Positions 51,041-61,700 of a stretch of 64,000 nt of DNA are shown piece after piece. Made by a program: the position numbers and the translations under genes. The notes beneath the pieces were generated by a model. It saw only the letters and a program-made list of their open reading frames with translations. It was not told the DNA's origin and ran no database searches. Positions within the stretch are counted from its first letter, which is position 1. The number at the start of each line of letters is the position of its first letter. Origin of the DNA: Lapillicoccus jejuensis (GTDB taxonomy: Bacteria; Actinomycetota; Actinomycetes; Actinomycetales; Dermatophilaceae); contig NZ_VFMN01000001.1 of assembly GCF_006715055.1 (NCBI RefSeq), positions 3,348,001 to 3,412,000 of the forward strand, given 5' to 3'.

Positions 51041-52595
51041 GCACGCCCCGCAGCCCGACGTCCACCCCGACCTCACCTTCGGCGCGACCTGGCCGAGCCT
51101 GGCCGTCTTCGCCGAGCTCGCGCCGACCCGCCGGGTCATCCCCGTCGTGCGCCGCCTGCTCGCCGACGGCGAGACCCCGCTCGGGGTCTACCGCAAGCTC
51201 GCGCAGGACGCCCCGGGCACCTTCCTGCTCGAGTCGGCCGAGCAGGGCACCTGGTCGCGCTGGTCGATCGTCGGCGCCCGCAGCGCCGCGACCCTCACCG
51301 AGCAGGACGGCGAGGCGCACTGGATCGGCACACCGCCGGTCGGCGTCCCGACGTCCGGCGACCCCACGGTCGCCCTGCGCGACACGGTGGCCGCGCTCGC
51401 GACGAGCCGGCTGCCCGGGCTGCCGCCGCTCACCGGCGGCATGGTCGGCGCGATCACGTACGACGCCGTCCGCCGCTGGGAGAAGGTCCCCGACACCGGG
51501 GTGGACGTGCTGCGCCTGCCCGAGCTCGGGATGGTCCTCGCGACCGACCTCGCCGTCCTCGACCACTCCGACGGGTCGGTCCTCCTCGTCGCCAACGCGG
51601 TCAACTACGACGACACCGACGAGCGGGTCGAGTGGGCCTGGGCCGACGCCGTCGAGCGCCTGGACCGGATGACCGCCGACCTGCTGGCCCCGGCGGAGAG
51701 CACCGTCGCGCTCGTCGAGCCGGTCGACCTGCCGACGACGAGCACGCACACGACCGAGGAGTTCCTCGAGCTCGTCGAGCGCAGCAAGGAGGAGATCCGC
51801 GCCGGCGAGGCGTTCCAGATCGTCGTCTCGCAGCGCTTCTCGATGCCGTGCCCCGGTGACGCGCTCGACGTCTACCGGGCGCTGCGCGCGTCCAACCCCA
51901 GCCCGTACATGTACCTCGTGCGCCTCCCGCACCCCGACGGGTCGACGTACGACGTCGTCGGCTCCAGCCCCGAGGCCCTCGTCACCGTCTCCGGCCGCCG
52001 GGTCGTCACCCACCCGATCGCCGGCTCCCGCCCGCGCGGCAAGACCCCCGAGGACGACGTCCGGCTGGGGGAGGACCTGCGCGAGGACCCCAAGGAGCGG
52101 GCCGAGCACGTCATGCTCGTCGACCTCAGCCGCAACGACCTGCAGCGGGTCTGCCGCCCCGGGACCGTCGACACGGTCGAGTTCATGACCCTGCGGCACT
52201 ACTCGCACATCATGCACCTCGAGTCGACCGTCGTCGGCGAGCTGCGACCCGACCGGTCGGCGTACGACGTCCTCGTCGCCACCTTCCCCGCCGGCACCCT
52301 CTCGGGCGCGCCCAAGCCGCGCGCGATGCAGCTCATCGACGAGATGGAGGGCACCCGCCGCGGCCTGTACGGCGGCGTCGTCGGCTACCTCGACTTCGCC
52401 GGCGACCTCGACCTGGCCATCGCCATCCGCACCGCGGTCGTCCAGGACGGGCAGGCCCACGTGCAGGCCGGCGCCGGCATCGTCGCCGACTCGGTGCCGA
52501 TGTCGGAGTACGAGGAGACGCACGCCAAGGCGGCCGCGGTCGTGCGCGCCGTCCGGGCCGCGGCCGGCCTGCGACGGCCGGTGACCCGCTCGTGA
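51033..52595 (+). CDS. trpE: Anthranilate synthase component I
   Basis: 520 residues from GTG 51033. The feedback-binding motif [10 protein letters not shown] is near residue 65. The chorismate-binding domain includes [58 protein letters not shown] and [12 protein letters not shown]. It makes anthranilate from chorismate and glutamine. No TrpG partner is in the window. It overlaps the next gene by GTGA. Confidence 0.97.
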   Translation: MPEHAPQPDVHPDLTFGATWPSLAVFAELAPTRRVIPVVRRLLADGETPLGVYRKLAQDAPGTFLLESAEQGTWSRWSIVGARSAATLTEQDGEAHWIGTPPVGVPTSGDPTVALRDTVAALATSRLPGLPPLTGGMVGAITYDAVRRWEKVPDTGVDVLRLPELGMVLATDLAVLDHSDGSVLLVANAVNYDDTDERVEWAWADAVERLDRMTADLLAPAESTVALVEPVDLPTTSTHTTEEFLELVERSKEEIRAGEAFQIVVSQRFSMPCPGDALDVYRALRASNPSPYMYLVRLPHPDGSTYDVVGSSPEALVTVSGRRVVTHPIAGSRPRGKTPEDDVRLGEDLREDPKERAEHVMLVDLSRNDLQRVCRPGTVDTVEFMTLRHYSHIMHLESTVVGELRPDRSAYDVLVATFPAGTLSGAPKPRAMQLIDEMEGTRRGLYGGVVGYLDFAGDLDLAIAIRTAVVQDGQAHVQAGAGIVADSVPMSEYEETHAKAAAVVRAVRAAAGLRRPVTRS

Positions 52596-53203
52596 CGGCC
52601 TGGCTGACCAAGCGCCGCGCCGCCCCGCTGCTGCTCGTCCCCGCGCTCGCGGTCGTCCTGCTGGCCACCCGCACCTGGGTGACCGGGCGCTCCGGCGACG
52701 CCGTCCTCGCCGGGCGCTCGCTCTCGGTCACCGGCGACCAGGCCGCCCCCGGCCTGGTCGCGCTGGGCCTCGTCGCGCTGGCCGCCGGCGTCGCCGTCCT
52801 CACGACCGGGCGCCGGCTGCGGCTCGTCTCCGCCGTCCTGCTCACCCTGGCCGCGCTCGGGACCCTCGCCCTCACGCTGACCATCGTCCGCGACCCCACG
52901 GCGGCGCTCGCCGCCGGCGCCGGCCCGGGCGGGTCCCCCAGCGGCGGGGTCGGCGGCACGACGCGCTCCGCCACCGGGGCGACCACCCCCGGTGCGCTGA
53001 CGGTCTGGCCCTGGCCGGCCCTCGTCGCCGCGCTGCTGCTCACCGTCGTCGGCGCCGTGACGACCGCCGCGGGTCGCGGCTGGGACGGCCTGTCCAGCCG
53101 GTTCGAGCGCTCCGGGGAGGACGCCCCGGCCGACGCGCCCGAGCGCCGCTCGGCCTGGGACGAGCTGTCGGAGGGTCGCGACCCCACCGACGGCGAGGCG
53201 TGA
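52592..53203 (+). CDS. Tryptophan-associated membrane protein (Trp operon TIGR02234 family)
   Basis: 203 residues from GTG 52592. Four predicted helices: PLLLVPALAVVLLAT, GLVALGLVALAAGVAVL, LVSAVLLTLAALGTLALT and PALVAALLLTVVGAVTTA. A Gly/Ser/Thr-rich loop separates helices three and four. The C-terminus has WDELSEGRDPTDGE, characteristic of the family that always accompanies trpE in actinobacteria. Function unknown. Confidence 0.88.
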   Translation: MTAWLTKRRAAPLLLVPALAVVLLATRTWVTGRSGDAVLAGRSLSVTGDQAAPGLVALGLVALAAGVAVLTTGRRLRLVSAVLLTLAALGTLALTLTIVRDPTAALAAGAGPGGSPSGGVGGTTRSATGATTPGALTVWPWPALVAALLLTVVGAVTTAAGRGWDGLSSRFERSGEDAPADAPERRSAWDELSEGRDPTDGEA

Positions 53204-53213
53204 GCGCGGCTGC

Positions 53214-53219
53214 CACAAT
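53214..53219 (+). promoter_or_regulatory. Possible -10 box CACAAT before the HGxxPAAW gene
   Basis: CACAAT 48 bp before the ATG at 53268, leaving a leader with GAAGGA Shine-Dalgarno. Confidence 0.3.
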
Positions 53220-53267
53220 GGTCCCCGAGCACCACCCCCGTGACACCACGACGAGCGAAGGACACCG

Positions 53268-53540
53268 ATGAGCGAGACCGCCCACGAGAGCCACGGCCAC
53301 AGCACCGCGGCGTGGACCAGCGTCGGTGTCATCCTGCTCGGCGGCCTCATCAGCTCGCTGGCGCTGATCTTCCCCAGCGCGTTCTTCTTCTGGGTCGGTG
53401 TCGCCGTCATGGTCGTCGGCGCGGCGCTGGGCAAGATCCTCAGCATGGCCGGCTACGGCGACAAGGCGTCCTCCCACGCCGCCCGCGCCGCCGGCCACGC
53501 CGAGCCCGGCCAGAACCGCCACGACAGCGGCACCGCCTGA
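53268..53540 (+). CDS. HGxxPAAW family small membrane protein
   Basis: 90 residues. It starts with ESHGHSTAAWTSVGVILLGG, a close variant of the HGxxPAAW motif (HGHSTAAW, Pro replaced by Thr), then two helices (VGVILLGGLISSLALIF, FFWVGVAVMVVGAALGKIL). The tail is His/Ala-rich (SSHAARAAGHAEPGQ). A regular member of the actinobacterial trp cluster with no known function. GAAGGA lies before the ATG. Confidence 0.85.
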   Translation: MSETAHESHGHSTAAWTSVGVILLGGLISSLALIFPSAFFFWVGVAVMVVGAALGKILSMAGYGDKASSHAARAAGHAEPGQNRHDSGTA

Positions 53541-53616
53541 CCTGCGCCCCTCGCTCGGCCCGGGAACCGCTCGCGGCACGGCGTCGTCGCACCGGGTGAC
53601 GCTCCCCGCGAACGGA

Positions 53617-53622
53617 TAGGGT
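53617..53622 (+). promoter_or_regulatory. -10 box TAGGGT before the DUF4190 gene
   Basis: GGTGAC (53595-53600), 16 bases, TAGGGT. Transcription would start about 50 bp before ATG 53679, which has AGAGAGG upstream. Confidence 0.45.
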
Positions 53623-53678
53623 CCTTCCACTCGCGTCCCAGGGGGCGCAGGAACGACACGAGCCCGAGAGAGGTCCCC

Positions 53679-54230
53679 ATGTCCTACGGCACGCCGCCCC
53701 CGAGCGGCAACGACCCCACCGAGAACGACCCCACCGCGCCGGGCGGCTACGGCAGCAACCCGCCGCCTCCGCCCTCCTACGGCTCGCAGGACCAGCCGTC
53801 GTACGGCGCGCCGCAGCAGCCGTCCTACGGCTCGGACCGGCCGGCGGACGCCCCGTCGTACGGGCAGACCCCGCCGCCCCCGGCGCCCGGCTCGTACGGC
53901 GCCGCCCCGACCTACGGGCAGCCGTCGCCCTACGGTCAGACCCCGCCCCCGCCCTACGGCGGCGCCAACCCCTACGGCGTGCCGGCCGCCAACAACACCA
54001 AGGCGATCGTCTCGCTCGTGCTCGGCATCGTCGGGATCCTCCTGTGCGGTCTGCTCGGGCCGGTCGCGCTCATCCTCGGCCGCCAGGCCAAGAGCGAGAT
54101 CGCGGTGTCCAACGGTGCGCAGAAGGGCGCCGGGATGGCCCAGGCCGGGTTCATCCTCGGCATCGTCGCCACCGTGTTCCTCGTCATCCAGATCATCTAC
54201 GTCGCCAGCGTCTACTCCGGACGCGGCTGA
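53679..54230 (+). CDS. DUF4190 domain protein with Pro/Gly/Tyr-rich cytoplasmic tail
   Basis: 183 residues. Residues ~1-105 are a disordered tail with repeated PSYG/SYGQ/PPPY motifs (for example SYGAPQQPSYGS and QTPPPPYGGANPYG). The DUF4190 module follows: KAIVSLVLGIVGILLCGLLG and AGFILGIVATVFLVIQIIYV, two helices. Related proteins sit in actinobacterial membranes, often next to protein-secretion or division genes; no function is proven. Confidence 0.88.
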   Translation: MSYGTPPPSGNDPTENDPTAPGGYGSNPPPPPSYGSQDQPSYGAPQQPSYGSDRPADAPSYGQTPPPPAPGSYGAAPTYGQPSPYGQTPPPPYGGANPYGVPAANNTKAIVSLVLGIVGILLCGLLGPVALILGRQAKSEIAVSNGAQKGAGMAQAGFILGIVATVFLVIQIIYVASVYSGRG

Positions 54231-54238
54231 CGGACCCC

Positions 54239-54712
54239 GTGACGACGCGCCCGGCCGGTGCCCGACCCCCCGCCACCCTCGCGGTGGCGGGGGGTCCGTC
54301 GCCCGGGCGCCGGCTGCGCGCGGCGGGCGCACCGCTGGTCGTCGGGACGCTCGCCCTCGCCGCGGCCCTCGCGGTCGGCCGACAGGGCGGGGTGACCGGG
54401 GTCGACCTGTGCCCCTTCCACCGGGTCACCGGGTTGTGGTGCCCCTTCTGCGGCGGGCTGCGGGCCACCGCCGCGCTGGTCCGCGGCGACCTGCCCGCGG
54501 CCCTGTCGCTCAACGTCGTCGTGCCGCCCCTGCTGCTGCTCCTGGCCGTCGTCGGGCTGCGGACCACGGCGAGGGCGCTGCGGACCTGCGAGCCCGCCCG
54601 GCTCCCCGTGGTCCCGCTGCGCCCGCTCCTGGTGGCGCTGGTCCTCCTGGCCGTCTTCACCGTGTGGCGCAACGTGCCCGAGCTGCCGCTCGCGGCCTGG
54701 CTGGCCCCCTGA
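54239..54712 (+). CDS. DUF2752 membrane protein
   Basis: 157 residues from GTG 54239, 8 bp after the DUF4190 gene and probably cotranscribed. The signature CPFHRVTGLWCPFCGGLRAT with following LVRGDLPAALSLN is DUF2752. Three to four helices (PLVVGTLALAAALAVG; VVVPPLLLLLAVVGL; PLLVALVLLAVFTVW). DUF2752 proteins often appear with small membrane partners of unknown function. Confidence 0.9.
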   Translation: MTTRPAGARPPATLAVAGGPSPGRRLRAAGAPLVVGTLALAAALAVGRQGGVTGVDLCPFHRVTGLWCPFCGGLRATAALVRGDLPAALSLNVVVPPLLLLLAVVGLRTTARALRTCEPARLPVVPLRPLLVALVLLAVFTVWRNVPELPLAAWLAP

Positions 54713-54756
54713 CGGTCGGGCCCGGGCGGGCTCACGGCGGGGTGCCGCGACCCGCG

Positions 54757-54762
54757 TAGGCT
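54757..54762 (+). promoter_or_regulatory. Leaderless -10 box TAGGCT for trpC-trpB-trpA-lgt
   Basis: TAGGCT, six bases, GTG at 54769. Heads an operon of four genes joined by overlaps. Confidence 0.65.
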
Positions 54763-54768
54763 GGCCGT

Positions 54769-55581
54769 GTGGCACCCACCGTCCTCGACGACATCATCGT
54801 CGGCGTCCGCTCCGACCTCGCCGAGCGCGAGGTGCGGGTCACCCGCGACGAGCTGCGGGCCCGGATCGCCGACGTCCCCCCGGCCCTCGACGCGGCCTCG
54901 GCCCTGCGCGACGCGCCGGGCCTCGCGGTCATCGCCGAGGTCAAGCGCTCCAGCCCCAGCAAGGGCGCGCTGGCGACCATCGCCGACCCCGCCGCCCTCG
55001 CAACGTCGTACGAGGCCGGGGGCGCCACCGCGGTGAGCGTCCTCACCGAGCGGCACCGCTTCGGCGGCAGCCTCACCGACCTCGCGGCCGTCCGCGACGC
55101 CGTCCGGATCCCGGTGCTGCGCAAGGACTTCGTGGTCGAGGCGTACCAGGTCGACGAGGCGCGCGCCTGGGGCGCCGACATCGTCCTGCTCATCGTCGCG
55201 GCGCTGACGCAGGAGCGTCTCGTCGCGCTGCACGAGCAGGCCACGGCCCTGGGCATGACCGTCCTCGTCGAGGTCCACGACGAGGAGGAGACCCGCCGCG
55301 CGCTCGACGCGGGCGCCCGGGTCCTCGGCGTCAACGCCCGCGACCTCAAGACCCTGCAGGTGCACCGTGACGTCTTCGCGCGGCTGCGTCCGCTCGTGCC
55401 CGACGACGTCGTCACCATCGCCGAGTCCGGCGTCCGCGACGTCGAGGACGTGCGCGCCTACGCCGCCGCCGGCGCGCGGGGCGTGCTCGTCGGCGAGGCC
55501 CTGGTCACCCACGGTGACCCGGCCGCCACGGTGGGGGAGTTCACCCGCGCCGCACCCGTCACCACCGGAGGTCCCCGATGA
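54769..55581 (+). CDS. trpC: Indole-3-glycerol phosphate synthase
   Basis: 270 residues from GTG 54769. Catalytic residues appear in [52 protein letters not shown] and [12 protein letters not shown]. It is monofunctional (no TrpF domain). It overlaps trpB by ATGA. Confidence 0.97.
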   Translation: MAPTVLDDIIVGVRSDLAEREVRVTRDELRARIADVPPALDAASALRDAPGLAVIAEVKRSSPSKGALATIADPAALATSYEAGGATAVSVLTERHRFGGSLTDLAAVRDAVRIPVLRKDFVVEAYQVDEARAWGADIVLLIVAALTQERLVALHEQATALGMTVLVEVHDEEETRRALDAGARVLGVNARDLKTLQVHRDVFARLRPLVPDDVVTIAESGVRDVEDVRAYAAAGARGVLVGEALVTHGDPAATVGEFTRAAPVTTGGPR

Positions 55582-56822
55582 CGACCACGCAGCACCAGCC
55601 CGAGGGCGCGCCGTCGCCCGGCCGCTTCGGGGAGTACGGCGGCCGCTACGTGCCCGAGGCGCTCATCCCCGCCCTCGAGCAGCTCGACGAGGTCCGCCGC
55701 AAGGCGATGGTCGACCCGGAGTTCGTCGGCGAGCTCGAGCGGCTCCAGCGCACCTACACCGGTCGGCCCAGCATCGTCACCGAGGTGCCGCGGTTCGCCG
55801 AGCACTGCGGCGGCGCGCGGGTGGTCCTCAAGCGCGAGGACCTCAACCACACGGGGTCGCACAAGATCAACAACGTCCTCGGCCAGGCCCTGCTGACCAA
55901 GCGGATGGGCAAGACCCGGGTGATCGCCGAGACCGGCGCCGGCCAGCACGGTGTGGCCACGGCCACGGCGGCCGCGCTGCTCGGGCTCGAGTGCGTCGTC
56001 TACATGGGCGAGGTCGACACGCGGCGCCAGGCGCTCAACGTCGCCCGGATGCGGCTGCTCGGTGCGGAGGTCGTCGCCGTCACCAACGGCAGCCGCACCC
56101 TCAAGGACGCCGTCAACGAGGCGCTGCGCGACTGGGTCGCCAACGTCGAGACCACGCACTACGTCCTCGGGACGGTCACCGGCCCGCACCCCTTCCCCGA
56201 GATGGTCCGCGACTTCCACCGGGTCATCGGGGTCGAGGCCCGCAGCCAGGTGCTCGACCTCGTCGGCCGGCTGCCCGACGTCGTCCTCGCCTGCGTCGGC
56301 GGCGGGTCGAACGCCATGGGGATCTTCCACCGCTTCCTCGACGACGAGCAGGTCCGCCTCGTCGGCCTCGAGGCCGGCGGGCGCGGGGTGAGCACCGGCG
56401 AGCACGCCGCCCGGTTCGCCGCGGGCGAGCGCGGCGTCCTGCACGGGGCGTTCACCTACGTCATGCAGGACGAGGACGGCCAGACGATCGAGTCGCACTC
56501 GGTCTCGGCCGGCCTGGACTACCCGAGCGTCGGACCCGAGCACTCCTACCTGCTCGACATCGGCCGCGCGGAGTACCGCGCGATCACCGACGACCAGGCG
56601 ATGGAGGCCTTCGCGCTGCTGTGCCGCACCGAGGGGATCATCCCGGCCATCGAGTCGGCCCACGCCCTCGCCGGGGCGATGCAGGTCGGGCGCGAGCTCG
56701 GCCCGGACGCGGTGCTGCTCGTCAACCTCTCCGGTCGCGGCGACAAGGACGTCCACACCGCCGCGCAGTGGTTCGGGATGCTCGACGACGAGGAGCTGCG
56801 CGCGACGGGGGCCCAGCAGTGA
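55578..56822 (+). CDS. trpB: Tryptophan synthase beta chain
   Basis: 414 residues. PLP Lys96 is in [34 protein letters not shown] is near the start; [32 protein letters not shown] and LSGRGDKDV follow. It joins indole and serine. Start and stop overlap trpC and trpA respectively. Confidence 0.98.
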   Translation: MTTTQHQPEGAPSPGRFGEYGGRYVPEALIPALEQLDEVRRKAMVDPEFVGELERLQRTYTGRPSIVTEVPRFAEHCGGARVVLKREDLNHTGSHKINNVLGQALLTKRMGKTRVIAETGAGQHGVATATAAALLGLECVVYMGEVDTRRQALNVARMRLLGAEVVAVTNGSRTLKDAVNEALRDWVANVETTHYVLGTVTGPHPFPEMVRDFHRVIGVEARSQVLDLVGRLPDVVLACVGGGSNAMGIFHRFLDDEQVRLVGLEAGGRGVSTGEHAARFAAGERGVLHGAFTYVMQDEDGQTIESHSVSAGLDYPSVGPEHSYLLDIGRAEYRAITDDQAMEAFALLCRTEGIIPAIESAHALAGAMQVGRELGPDAVLLVNLSGRGDKDVHTAAQWFGMLDDEELRATGAQQ

Positions 56823-57634
56823 CCGCCACGACCAGCGCCAGCACCGCCGTCGCCGACGTCTTCGCGCGCTGCCGCGCCGAGGGTCGGGCCGCCCTCATCG
56901 GCTACCTGCCGGTCGGCTTCCCCGACGTCGAGGGCTCCCTGGCCGCGATGCGGGCCATGGTCGAGGCCGGTGTCGACCTCGTCGAGGTGGGCGTGCCCTA
57001 CAGCGACCCGCTCATGGACGGGCCCGTCATCCAGCGGGCGGTCGAGGCCGCCCTCGAGCGCGGCGCCCGGGTCTCCGACGTGTTCAGGGCCACGCAGGCG
57101 GTCCACGACGCCGGCGCCCCGTCGCTGGTCATGACGTACTGGAACCTCGTCCTGCGCCGCGGGGTCGACCGGTTCGCCGAGGACCTCGCCGCCCACGGCG
57201 GCGCCGGGCTCATCACCCCCGACCTCATCCCCGACGAGGCCGGCGCGTGGCTCGCGGCCGCCGACGCCCACGGGCTCGAGCGGGTCTTCCTCGTCGCCCC
57301 CAGCTCGACGCCGGAGCGGCTCACCGTCGCCACGGCCGCGTCCCGCGGCTTCGTCTACGCCAGCGCGGTCATGGGCGTGACCGGCGCGCGGGCCGAGCTC
57401 GGCCCCGCCGCCGAGCAGCTCGTGGCCCGCACCCGCGAGGTCACCGACCTGCCGGTGTGCGTCGGCATCGGCGTCTCGACGGGGGAGCAGGCCGCCCAGG
57501 TCGCCCGGTTCGCCGACGGGGTCATCGTCGGCTCGGCCCTCGTGCGCTGCCTGCTCGACGCGCCCGACCTCGAGTCCGGGCTCACCGCGCTGCGCGCGCT
57601 CGTCGGCGAGCTCGCCGCCGGGGTCCGCGCGTGA
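56819..57634 (+). CDS. trpA: Tryptophan synthase alpha chain
   Basis: 271 residues from GTG 56819 (GTGA overlap with trpB). Catalytic Glu and Asp lie in [31 protein letters not shown] and [13 protein letters not shown] complete the pattern. It cleaves indole-3-glycerol phosphate and channels indole to TrpB. Confidence 0.97.
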   Translation: MTATTSASTAVADVFARCRAEGRAALIGYLPVGFPDVEGSLAAMRAMVEAGVDLVEVGVPYSDPLMDGPVIQRAVEAALERGARVSDVFRATQAVHDAGAPSLVMTYWNLVLRRGVDRFAEDLAAHGGAGLITPDLIPDEAGAWLAAADAHGLERVFLVAPSSTPERLTVATAASRGFVYASAVMGVTGARAELGPAAEQLVARTREVTDLPVCVGIGVSTGEQAAQVARFADGVIVGSALVRCLLDAPDLESGLTALRALVGELAAGVRA

Positions 57635-58572
57635 GCGCCCTCCCGGTCACCATCCCCAGCCCCACCCAGGGGGTCTGGGACCTCGGGCCGCTGCCCGTGC
57701 GCGGCTACGCGATGTGCATCCTCGCGGGGATCGTCGCCGCCGTGTGGATCACCCAGAAGCGGCTCGAGGACCGCGGCGGCCGGCAGGGTCTGACCCTCGA
57801 CATCGCCGCCTGGGCGGTGCCGTTCGGCATCCTCGGCGGCCGGATCTACCACCTCATCACCTCGCCGCAGGCGTACTTCGGCGAGGGCGGCCACCCGCTC
57901 GACGCGCTGAAGATCTGGAACGGCGGGCTCGGCATCTGGGGGGCGATCGCGCTGGGCGCCGTGGGCGCGCTCATCGGCTGCCGCCGCCAGGGCATCCCGC
58001 TGCGCGTCTTCGCCGACGCCTGCGCCCCCGGCCTGCTCGTCGCGCAGGCCATGGGCCGGTGGGGCAACTACTTTAACAACGAGATCTACGGCTCGCCCAC
58101 GACGCTGCCGTGGGGCCTGAAGATCTACGAGTGGGACCAGTCCGCGGGTCACGCCGTGCGCGACGCGGCGGGGAACGCCGTGGTCAAGGGCGTCTACCAG
58201 CCGACCTTCCTCTACGAGTCGATCTTCTGCCTCGCCCTCGCGCTCGTCCTCGTCCTGCTCGACCGCCGTCGCGACTTCCGGCCGGGGCAGCTCTTCGCCC
58301 TGTACGTGGCCGGCTACCCGGTGGGTCGCATCGTCATGGAGTTCATGCGCACCGACGACGCCAACCACATCCTCGGCCTGCGGGTCAACGTGTGGGTGTG
58401 CGTGCTCGTCTTCCTCCTGGGGGTCGTCCTCTACGCGCGGTTCGGGCGGACCGGGCCGCCGCCCGCCGCCCAGGATCCCGACGCGGCCCCCGACGAGGCC
58501 CCCGACGAGGCCCCCGACGAGGCCACCCGAGAGGCACCGGACCAGGTCGTGTCGTCTCGCGCCCCGGACTGA
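57631..58572 (+). CDS. lgt: Prolipoprotein diacylglyceryl transferase
   Basis: 313 residues from GTG 57631, overlapping trpA. The signature GRWGNYFNNEIYGSPT contains the essential Arg; the first helix includes PVRGYAMCILAGIVAAVW; YPVGRIVMEFMRTD is present. About seven helices. It lipidates the lipobox Cys of lipoproteins such as the one at 16393. The C-terminal cytoplasmic tail has a repeated PDEA unit from a 12-bp tandem repeat, absent in most relatives. Confidence 0.97.
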   Translation: MSALPVTIPSPTQGVWDLGPLPVRGYAMCILAGIVAAVWITQKRLEDRGGRQGLTLDIAAWAVPFGILGGRIYHLITSPQAYFGEGGHPLDALKIWNGGLGIWGAIALGAVGALIGCRRQGIPLRVFADACAPGLLVAQAMGRWGNYFNNEIYGSPTTLPWGLKIYEWDQSAGHAVRDAAGNAVVKGVYQPTFLYESIFCLALALVLVLLDRRRDFRPGQLFALYVAGYPVGRIVMEFMRTDDANHILGLRVNVWVCVLVFLLGVVLYARFGRTGPPPAAQDPDAAPDEAPDEAPDEATREAPDQVVSSRAPD

Positions 58573-58609
58573 CGGCGCGGTCGAGGACGTCGTCGGGCAC
58601 CCTCCCGTT

Positions 58610-58631
58610 TATCCTTCCGGCGGCTTATCCT
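58610..58631 (+). promoter_or_regulatory. Duplicated TATCCT boxes upstream of gltB
   Basis: TATCCT at 58610-58615 and 58626-58631, each preceded by a T. Both are near-consensus -10 boxes about 165-185 bp before the gltB start, implying a long leader. Between them and gltB (58632-58794) I see only GC-rich sequence with no recognised riboswitch. Confidence 0.45.
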
Positions 58632-58794
58632 GCCGTCGACCACCGCGTGCGAGACCCGTGCGCCCCGCCCACCGACGAAGGCCACCCTCCGGGGGGCCCG
58701 CACCTGCGCACCGGCCACCGTCGTCCGGTCGACCCCGAGGCCCGGCCGCCCGCCGGCCGGGCCCCCGACCCGCCCTGAAGGACGGTGAACCGCG

Positions 58795-61700
58795 TTGTCC
58801 GCACAGCGCCCCCTGTTCACGGCCCACCCGGCTGACACCGGTCTCTACCGCCGCGCCCACGAGCACGACGCCTGCGGCGTCGCCATGGTCGCCACGATGC
58901 GGGGCCGCGCCGGGCACGACATCGTCGAGCACGCCCTCACCGCCCTGCGCAACCTCGACCACCGCGGCGCCACCGGCGCCGACCCGCTGGTCGGCGACGG
59001 CGCCGGCATCCTCACCCAGGTGCCGGACGCGTTCCTGCGCGGCGCCGTCGACTTCACGCTGCCGGCCACCGGCGCGTACGCGGTCGGGCTGGCCTTCCTG
59101 CCCCGCGACGCCGACGAGCGCGCGGGCGTGGTGTCCGCCATCGAGGAGATCGCCGCGCAGGAGGGCCTCAAGGTCCTCGGCTGGCGCGACGTCCCCGTCG
59201 TCGGCGACCTCGTCGGCGAGGTGGCCCGGGCGTGCATGCCGCACTTCGCCCAGCTCTTCGTCGGCTCCGCGGTCGGCCGCCACGTCGGGATCGACCTCGA
59301 CCGGTTCGCCTTCTGCCTGCGCAAGCGCGCCGAGCGGGAGACCGACGTCTACTTCGCGTCGCTGTCCTCGCGCACCCTCGTCTACAAGGGGATGCTCACG
59401 ACCGGCCAGCTCGAGCCGTTCTTCCCCGACCTCTCGCACCGCGACTTCGAGACCGAGCTGGCGCTGGTGCACTCGCGCTTCTCGACCAACACGTTCCCGT
59501 CGTGGCCGCTGGCCCACCCGTACCGGTTCATCGCCCACAACGGCGAGATCAACACCGTCAAGGGCAACCGCAACTGGATGCGGGCCCGCGAGAGCCAGCT
59601 GACCTCCGACATCATCCCGGGCAACCTCGAGCGGATCTTCCCGGTCTGCACGCCCGACGCGTCCGACTCGGCCAGCTTCGACGAGGTGCTCGAGCTGCTG
59701 CACCTCGGCGGTCGGTCGCTGCCGCACGCGGTGCTGATGATGATCCCCGAGGCGTGGGAGAACAACCCCGACATGGACCCGGCCCGCCGGGCCTTCTACG
59801 AGTTCCACTCCACCTTCATGGAGCCGTGGGACGGGCCTGCGTGCGTGACCTTCACCGACGGCACCCTCATCGGCGCGGTCCTCGACCGCAACGGCCTGCG
59901 CCCGGGCCGGTACGCCGTCACCGACGACGGCCTCGTCGTCCTCGCCTCCGAGTCCGGCGTCCTCGACCTCGACCCGAGCCGGGTGGTCAAGCGCGGCCGG
60001 CTCCAGCCGGGGAAGATGTTCCTCGTCGACACCGAGCACGGCCGGATCATCGGCGACGAGGAGATCAAGTCCGGTCTCGCCTCGCGCCACCCCTACGAGG
60101 AGTGGCTGCACGCCGGCCTCATCAACCTCACCGACCTGCCCGAGCGCGAGCACATCGTGCACACCGCCTCGTCGGTGGCCCGTCGCCAGCAGACCTTCGG
60201 CTACACGCAGGAGGAGCTGCGGGTCCTGCTCACCCCGATGGCCCGCACCGGCGGCGAGGCGCTCGGCTCGATGGGCACCGACACCCCGATCGCCGTGCTG
60301 TCCAGCCGGCCGCGGCTCGTCTTCGACTACTTCACCCAGCTCTTCGCGCAGGTGACCAACCCGCCGCTCGACGCCATCCGCGAGGAGCTTGTCACCTCGC
60401 TCGGCACGACGATGGGCCCCGAGGGCAACGCCCTCTCGGCCTCGCCGGCGCACGCCCGGCTGGTGCAGCTCGACTTCCCGGTCATCGACAACGACGAGCT
60501 GGCCAAGATCGTCCACATCAACGCCGACGGCGACCTGCCGGGCTACGCGACGCACGTCGTCCAGGGCCTGTACGACGTCACCGGCGGCGCCGAGGCGATG
60601 CGCGCCCGGATCGAGGAGATCTTCGCCGAGGTCAGCCAGGCCATCCGCCGGGGCGCCCGCTTCGTCGTCCTGTCCGACCGCGACTCCGGCCGCGACCTCG
60701 CGCCGATCCCGTCGCTGCTGCTCTGCTCCGCGGTGCACCACCACCTGATCCGCGAGAAGACCCGCACCCAGGTGGGTCTGCTCGTGGAGGCCGGCGACGT
60801 CCGCGAGGTGCACCACGTCGCCCTGCTCGTCGGATTCGGTGCCGCCGCGGTCAACCCGTACCTGGCCATGGAGAGCGTCGAGGACCTCGTGCGCTCCGGC
60901 ACCCTCACGGGGGTCACCCCCGAGAAGGCGGTGGCCAACCTCATCAAGGCGCTCGGCAAGGGTGTCCTCAAGGTGATGTCGAAGATGGGCATCTCCACCG
61001 TGGCGTCGTACCGCGGAGCGCAGGTCTTCGAGGCCATCGGCCTGTCCCAGGAGCTGGTCGACCGGTACTTCACCGGCACGGTGAGCCAGCTGGGCGGCAT
61101 CGGTCTCGACGTCCTCGCCGACGAGGTCGCCGCCCGGCACGCGGTCGCCTACCCGCCGGAGGGCATCCACCAGGCCCACCGCAAGCTGTGGGTCGGCGGC
61201 GAGTACCAGTGGCGCCGCGAGGGCGAGCCGCACCTGTTCGACCCCGACACCGTGTTCCGGCTGCAGCACTCGACGCGGCAGCGCCGCTTCGACATCTTCC
61301 GGCAGTACACCTCGCGGGTCGACGAGCAGAGCCAGCGGCTGATGACGCTGCGCGGCCTCTTCGAGCTCGCCGACGCCGAGTCGACGGGTCGCGCCCCGGT
61401 CCCGCTCGACGAGGTCGAGCCGGTCACCGAGATCGTCAAGCGGTTCTCCACCGGCGCGATGAGCTTCGGCTCGATCAGCCCCGAGGCCCACGAGACGCTG
61501 GCCGTCGCGATGAACCGCCTCGGCGGCAAGTCCAACACCGGCGAGGGCGGGGAGTCGGAGGACCGGCTCATGGACCCGGCCCGCCGCTCGTCGATCAAGC
61601 AGGTCGCCTCCGGCCGCTTCGGGGTGACCAGCCTCTACCTCACCCAGGCCGACGACATCCAGATCAAGATGGCCCAGGGGGCCAAGCCCGGCGAGGGCGG

